Shown here: piece after piece, positions 21,411 through 25,996 of the stretch
Layout: each line of letters opens with the position of its first letter
Numbering within the stretch: the stretch's first letter is position 1
The notes under the pieces: generated by a model
What the model saw: the letters and a program-made list of their open reading frames with translations, nothing else
Told to the model about the DNA's origin: nothing
Database searches by the model: none
Source of the DNA: Batkoa obscura
Taxonomy: Eukaryota; Entomophthoromycota; Entomophthoromycetes; Entomophthorales; Batkoaceae
Assembly (NCBI GenBank): GCA_030770535.1
Contig: JASVEC010000246.1
Coordinates: forward strand, 1-25,996
DNA: 25,996 bases
Direction of reading: 5' to 3'
Made by a program: the position numbers and the translations under genes

Positions 21411-21555
21411 TAAAGAAAGGACTGAAATAATACTTGAAACATCTAATAGGTAATAGTAGGGGATCCATGGATCTGAATTCATTTATCAAATTTATATTAA
21501 AGAATCAAGTAAATCAATTCAATTTTCCTAAATCAGTAATTTTAAACAAAGAATT

Positions 21556-21705
21556 GCTACTACAACTTTATTGCGTCTAACTAGCATTCATTTTGGAGTA
21601 AAATTTTAATGTTATGCAAATATAGGATTAAGTTCGAAAAAGCTACAAATAACTAAAGAGTTTTAAAAATTATTGCAAACTATGTCGTAATAAAGTTGTA
21701 GTAGC
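21556..21705. repeat. MITE-like element, family 2, 150 bp
   Basis: Left end GCTACTACAACTTTATTGCG and right end CGTAATAAAGTTGTAGTAGC are inverted repeats matching at 19 of 20 bases. The 110-bp interior has no coding potential. A second, diverged copy lies at 10661-10797. Confidence 0.75.
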
Positions 21706-21754
21706 TGTATTTAAATAATTAAAAAAATTTAAAAATTTGCTTTTATTTTAAAGA

Positions 21755-24700
21755 ATGGATTATGAATCTGATGAAGAGATCCGAGAATTACTTGAAGAGG
21801 AAATAGAAGGAGGATGGGAATATGATGAATTAATACCTTCAGACAATGAAACTAGTAACAACAACAAAAACACACAATTATTTCAACATCCTTTTTTGAA
21901 TAGTGAAAAAGTAGAAGAAATAAAAGAAATGGGAGAAAATGAAGACATTGGTGAGGAGGGAGAGGAAGAAGAAGAACATATACTAAGAGAGGATCAAATA
22001 GAGGATGGAATGGATGAAGAAGAGGTAGATAAAAAAGAGGTCCAAGAAGAAGAAGAAAGCTTAGAAGAAGAAGATATTGAAGGAATTGAAAGTTTAATGA
22101 ATAAAATTAAAGAAAATATAAGTCAAGACAATTTAATGGATATTAATAATGATAGGTAGATATAAGAAACAATGATTTAACTAATTTATTAAAAATTTTA
22201 AAAGAGAAGTCGTTTCATGGCAAGTATTTAATTCAGAAATTTCAACCTTGAAAGATGACCTTGCTATCACTAGTTCGGTTGGTACTAAAGGAGGTAAAAA
22301 ATTGGGGCGTCGAGTACGAGGAGGTAAAAAAGGAGGGAGACGAAAAAATACATCACGCAACCGAGAAATTAGTCCTGAAATCAAGTTTATGTTAGGAGAA
22401 GTAAACTATTATTATATTCAACAAGAATATTCTTCGGCATTGAAAATATTATTCAATATTGTTAAAATGGACCCAACGATTTATGAAGCTTGGTTTGTGA
22501 TGGGTTTAATTTATGAGGATTGTGAATTTAAAGTTAAAGCTTTAAACGTACTTTTTATTGCAGCTTATATCTCTCAAAACGATAATGCTTTGTGGAAAAA
22601 AGTGGCTAGATTATCAAAGTAAATTTTGGCTTTAATCGAATTCAATCGATAGGTTTACAATATTATTTATTAGGGATGAAGATCTACTTGAACAAGCTAG
22701 CTACTGTTATTCCAAAGCAATATTAAGTGATAAAACGGATATTGAAGCAATGAAAGAAAAAGCAGAATTAGCTATTGAAATGGATTATTTATATACAGTA
22801 AATTATTATTTAATCAATTTTAATATCATTATAAATTAAACTCTTTATTTAAGGCCATTCATAATTATAAACAGATATTGAAAATTACTCCTTATAATTT
22901 AGAGTTAATGAATGATTTAATTTTATTAATAGTTAAAAATGAAGGTGATTTAACAGAAGCTATACCCTATATAGATGAAGCTATATTACAACATTTAACA
23001 AATGAAGAATTTAAAGGAGAATTAAAATATTGCTATTTGAACATAGCAACGGATGTTTATTTATTAAATGGACAATATATTAAAGCATTAAGAAGAATTA
23101 TTCGAGGTTGTTATTGTATATCTGAAACTAATTGGAATGAATGGAATGAAAGCGCTCATTCACTAGAAAGTTTAATTGAAATCACAAGTCAATTTTTGTA
23201 TTTTGATTTACCAATTGAAATTAAAATGAAAATTGGGACTTTATTGGCATTATTAAATTTAGATTTAGAAGCGGAGGTAAAACTAATATTTTTATTTTAT
23301 ATCTACTTATATTTTAATTAAAATATAACAATATATTTCTTATTTCTTATTTCTTATAGGAGTATTTTAAATATTTATTATTATTGGATGCCAATATTTA
23401 TTTTAATACATTTATTGAAGTGGGCAAAGCATTAATTACTAAAAATAAAGTTGAAAAAGGATTAGATATTTTATTATATTTAGAACAAAATTGTAACGAG
23501 GTAATTGTTGATTTGTGTTAGTTAGACAACTAAATAATTAAATAATTGAATGAGGATTTTATTAACTTTACTTTTATTTTTACTTTTAAATAGACAGTAA
23601 ATGTAGAATTATTAATAATTATTGGCGAAGGATTTGAGAAGTTAAATGAAGATGAAAAAGCAATTGAATATTACTTAAAAGGTAAACAATTGAATTTTAA
23701 TGTTAGAATAAGTACTAGATGTATTTTTTATTAACTTTTATTTCATTTTCATTTTTATTTAGCTGATAATTTTACGGATGGTATATTAGAAATTAGTTTA
23801 GCTTTAGAAAGATTATATATAAAAATAGATAAATCAGATATAGCTAAATATTATACTAGTAGAAGTAAGTAATGTTATGAATATTTATTTAATAATAGAT
23901 CAATTATTAATTAATAACTTTAGTTGCTAATTTCAAAAATGAATTAATAAGAGAAAAAAAGAAAAAAAAGAATTTACGAAATAAAAACAAAAACAAAAGG
24001 ACAACGAAAACAAATGCCGAATTAAATGAACACATAATATTTAATGAAATTACAAATAATGAAACTGAAATCGATGATGACAATACAATCAAAGATCCAG
24101 ATTATATTGATGAAGGTGCTGATAGTGAAGAAGAAGAAGAAGAGTATAAAATAAACGTGATTCGAAGTTTTAAGGGAAATAACTTTAAACAAATAAGAGA
24201 AAAAGAATTAAAGAATCGAGGAACAAGAAGAAAAAGAATTGGAAAAAATAAATTAAGAAATAACCAATTATTAATCAATAAACTTATAATTAAATTAGAA
24301 TCTTTAGATTTAAATCAAATATTAGAAAATGAGGAATATGGAAGATTTTTTATAAAAATGTATTATCAAGTATATCGAGAATTCATATTAGAAATTTATA
24401 AAAAAGAGAAATATAAACAAATCAAAGGAAGTGAAAAAGTATTGAACATTTATTTAGATTTAAAATATGATTCTAGTTTTAAAACATTAATTTGTTCAAT
24501 TGAATTGAGAAGATGGTTGAAATTAATATTAAAAGCAATTAATATTATGATTCATTATAATTTATTGAATGAATTATTAGCTATGTTAAATAGTATTACT
24601 TTATCTCAATGTTTTAGAACTCTAAAAAAATTAAAATTATTCTTTTTAATGTTATATATTGGTAAATTATTATAATATATTAATAATATTAATTTAAAGT

Positions 24701-25416
24701 TCATTTTAGGTTCAAACGAAAAAAGTCAAAATTATGAATTGTCTATTGATTTAGCCCGTAAAGTATGCACTGATGCAGTAACTTATTATCCAGGAGAAAA
24801 ATATTCTTTTCTATTGGCTTTATCAAGTGGAAGTAAAGAGCGCCAAATGAATGCTAATACACGTAGTAAATTATTAAAATATTTACGAAGAAAAATTGAT
24901 AGTAATGTACAGGATTATTATACTTATTATTTTTATGGACATTTAAGAAGTTTATCCAAAAGTTATACATTAGCTATTAAATCATTTCAACAAGCATTAA
25001 ATCAATTAGAAAATCAACAAGTATTGACAAATTCTCAATTAGAAGCTAAGCAAGATAATCAAGCTCAACTTTATTTATATTTAGCAATTACTCATTTTCA
25101 TGAAGCTATTAAAAGAACGAGTAATAATCGACAATATGAAATTTTATTAGGTTTTTCTTATTTAAAAAAGTATGCTAAATTAAAAAATTATACTCAACAA
25201 GTTTATTTTAATTTAGCTAGAGCTTATCATCATTTTAATTTACTTCCAATGGCTGTCAAACATTATAAAAAAGTACTACAATTATCTGAAATGGAAGAGA
25301 TTGAAGACAGATTTGATTTGAAATTTGAAGCCGCATATAATTTGTCTAGCCTATTTTTAAGCGTTAATAATCATCCATTGGCTTATTATTATAGAATAAA
25401 ATATTTAAAATATTGA
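21755..25416 (+). CDS. TFC4: TFIIIC subunit Tfc4/GTF3C3 (TPR protein), about 1055 aa, nine exons
   Basis: A TFIIIC subunit that bridges promoter-bound TFIIIC to TFIIIB for Pol III transcription of tRNA and 5S genes. Exons: 21755-22155, 22205-22618, 22674-22797, 22854-23276, 23360-23500, 23594-23711, 23763-23864, 23924-24661 and 24710-25416. Introns are 48-93 nt. Residues 1-134 are very acidic. A Gly/Lys/Arg-rich stretch follows (about 162-181), then TPRs starting GEVNYYYIQQEYSSALKILF, which aligns with GTF3C3 (GEANLCYARGEHEEAIRMCM). A charged linker (about 575-650, KKKKKN... then a run of Glu) divides two TPR arrays. The second array ends EAAYNLSSLFLSVNNHPLAY, matching the GTF3C3 C-terminus. 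Length fits yeast Tfc4 (1025). The exon 6 donor is uncertain: GT at 23712 keeps a better TPR helix, GT at 23682 also preserves frame. Confidence 0.92.
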
Positions 25417-25703
25417 AGTATATAAAAGAAAATGGATAAATAAAAATAATTAATATATTAATAATTTTAAAGCTTATTTTACTTTTTGATTTTGGATATT
25501 TTGATCGAATATTTTTGATTTTTTTTTCAAAATGTAATTTCCCCATTAAAAAAGAATCGAATAATCGATACCAATTAAGGTAATAGCATAGATCGTTGAA
25601 TTAGTAAGCAAAAAAGCTCTACTGATGACATGACAAAAACATAATAGAAGAATCCAAATTCTTTCAACTTTTTAATTTATCAAAAAAAAGTAATAACTTC
25701 AGA

Positions 25704-25996
25704 ATGCCACGCATGGACCTTAATAGTTATGAAAAGAGTCAAGAAACTCACCAGTCCATTGTCTTAGAACCCGAAAAATATGTGATTCAAATTCCTAGTT
25801 TAAATTTTGATTTTGGTGGACCACCAATATTAAGAAATCTGCAATTAAATGTCCCCAAAGGTGCATGTTGTTTACTAGTAGGCGCCAATGGAGCTGGCAA
25901 AAGTACTTTTAATAAGGTAAGGTGAATTGGAATTTCATTTGTAATAAAAAAAACTAGTATATTGAATTAAATTAATGATTTTAATTTAGAATCTTA
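25704..25996 (+). CDS. CAF16: CAF16-like ABC ATPase (N-terminal part; runs off the right edge)
   Basis: Exon 1 is 25704-25916 and encodes 71 residues; a 73-nt intron (25917-25989) follows and exon 2 starts at 25990. The protein has no membrane segment. It opens an ABC nucleotide-binding domain: strand IQIPSLNFDFGG, LRNLQLNVPKGACCLLVGAN and Walker A GANGAGKST at residues 60-68. The GANGAGKST form, with a soluble N-terminus of this length, resembles yeast Caf16, a soluble ABC ATPase linked to the Ccr4-Not and Mediator complexes. Residues after Walker A (FNK) differ from the usual LLK. The rest of the domain is outside the window, so other soluble ABC ATPases remain possible. Confidence 0.75.

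Larger units (their letters stand above)
20941..21754. other. Intergenic between MSH4 and TFC4 with two inverted-repeat elements
   Basis: No supported gene. Three tandem AAAACTA units lie near 21053-21075, followed by about 180 bp of less AT-rich unique sequence (to about 21240). A family 1 and a family 2 element, listed separately, fill much of the remainder. Confidence 0.65.

Noticed and set aside
21221-21442. 73-codon minus-strand open frame
   Set aside because: Lies across a MITE-like element; its sequence is the repeat itself.
25364-25546. 60-codon minus-strand open frame
   Set aside because: Overlaps the end of TFC4 and AT-rich 3' flank; no features.
1-25996. tRNA, rRNA, CRISPR or bacterial-style operon signals
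   Set aside because: I looked for tRNA B-box (GGTTCGAATCC-like) motifs, rRNA segments and regularly spaced repeats, and saw none. The many introns rule out a bacterial genome.

Overview
The window looks like a gene-dense stretch of a very AT-rich nuclear genome, most likely from a fungus, probably an early-diverging lineage. The coding genes are eukaryotic and split by many short GT-AG introns: I reconstruct 31 introns of 31 to 107 nt. The gene set is Rnr1, Trm4/NSUN2, CENP-X/Mhf2, a METTL21-type methyltransferase, Msh4, TFIIIC subunit Tfc4 and a Caf16-like ABC ATPase. The oxygen-dependent class I ribonucleotide reductase argues against a strict anaerobe. The standard nuclear code fits. The species cannot be fixed from the sequence alone.

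Layout. 1-1361 (minus): 5' part of an SH3-domain protein with an Asn-rich linker, running off the left edge. 2171-4620 (minus): RNR1, three exons. It shares a 756-bp divergent control region containing an ACGCGT box with TRM4 (5377-8040, plus, 11 exons), a tRNA m5C methyltransferase gene with one GC-AG intron and one apparent one-base frameshift. 8148-8558 (minus): a small three-exon CENP-X/MHF2 gene, convergent with TRM4. 8887-10250 (minus): a METTL21-like protein lysine methyltransferase. 10251-12197: gene-free, with a cluster of about 100-bp terminal-inverted-repeat (MITE-like) elements. 12198-13064 (plus): an intronless secreted protein with three Kunitz-like modules, each carrying an extra cysteine pair. 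13065-17724: a gene-poor stretch with decayed coding relics and a broken DDE DNA transposon. 17725-20940 (plus): MSH4, 16 exons. 20941-21754: two more MITE-like elements. 21755-25416 (plus): TFC4, nine exons. 25704 to the right edge (plus): start of a CAF16-like ABC ATPase.

Most genes are housekeeping: dNTP supply, tRNA modification, kinetochore and Fanconi-type repair, meiotic crossover and Pol III transcription. MSH4 implies a meiotic programme. The odd one out is the secreted triple-Kunitz protein. It sits alone downstream of a nest of mobile-element remnants, has its own TATA box and a higher GC content than its neighbours, and has an eight-cysteine module that differs from canonical six-cysteine Kunitz domains. 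It is the most likely novelty here. Exon coordinates come from reading the sequence by eye and from homology remembered for each family, with no alignment run.
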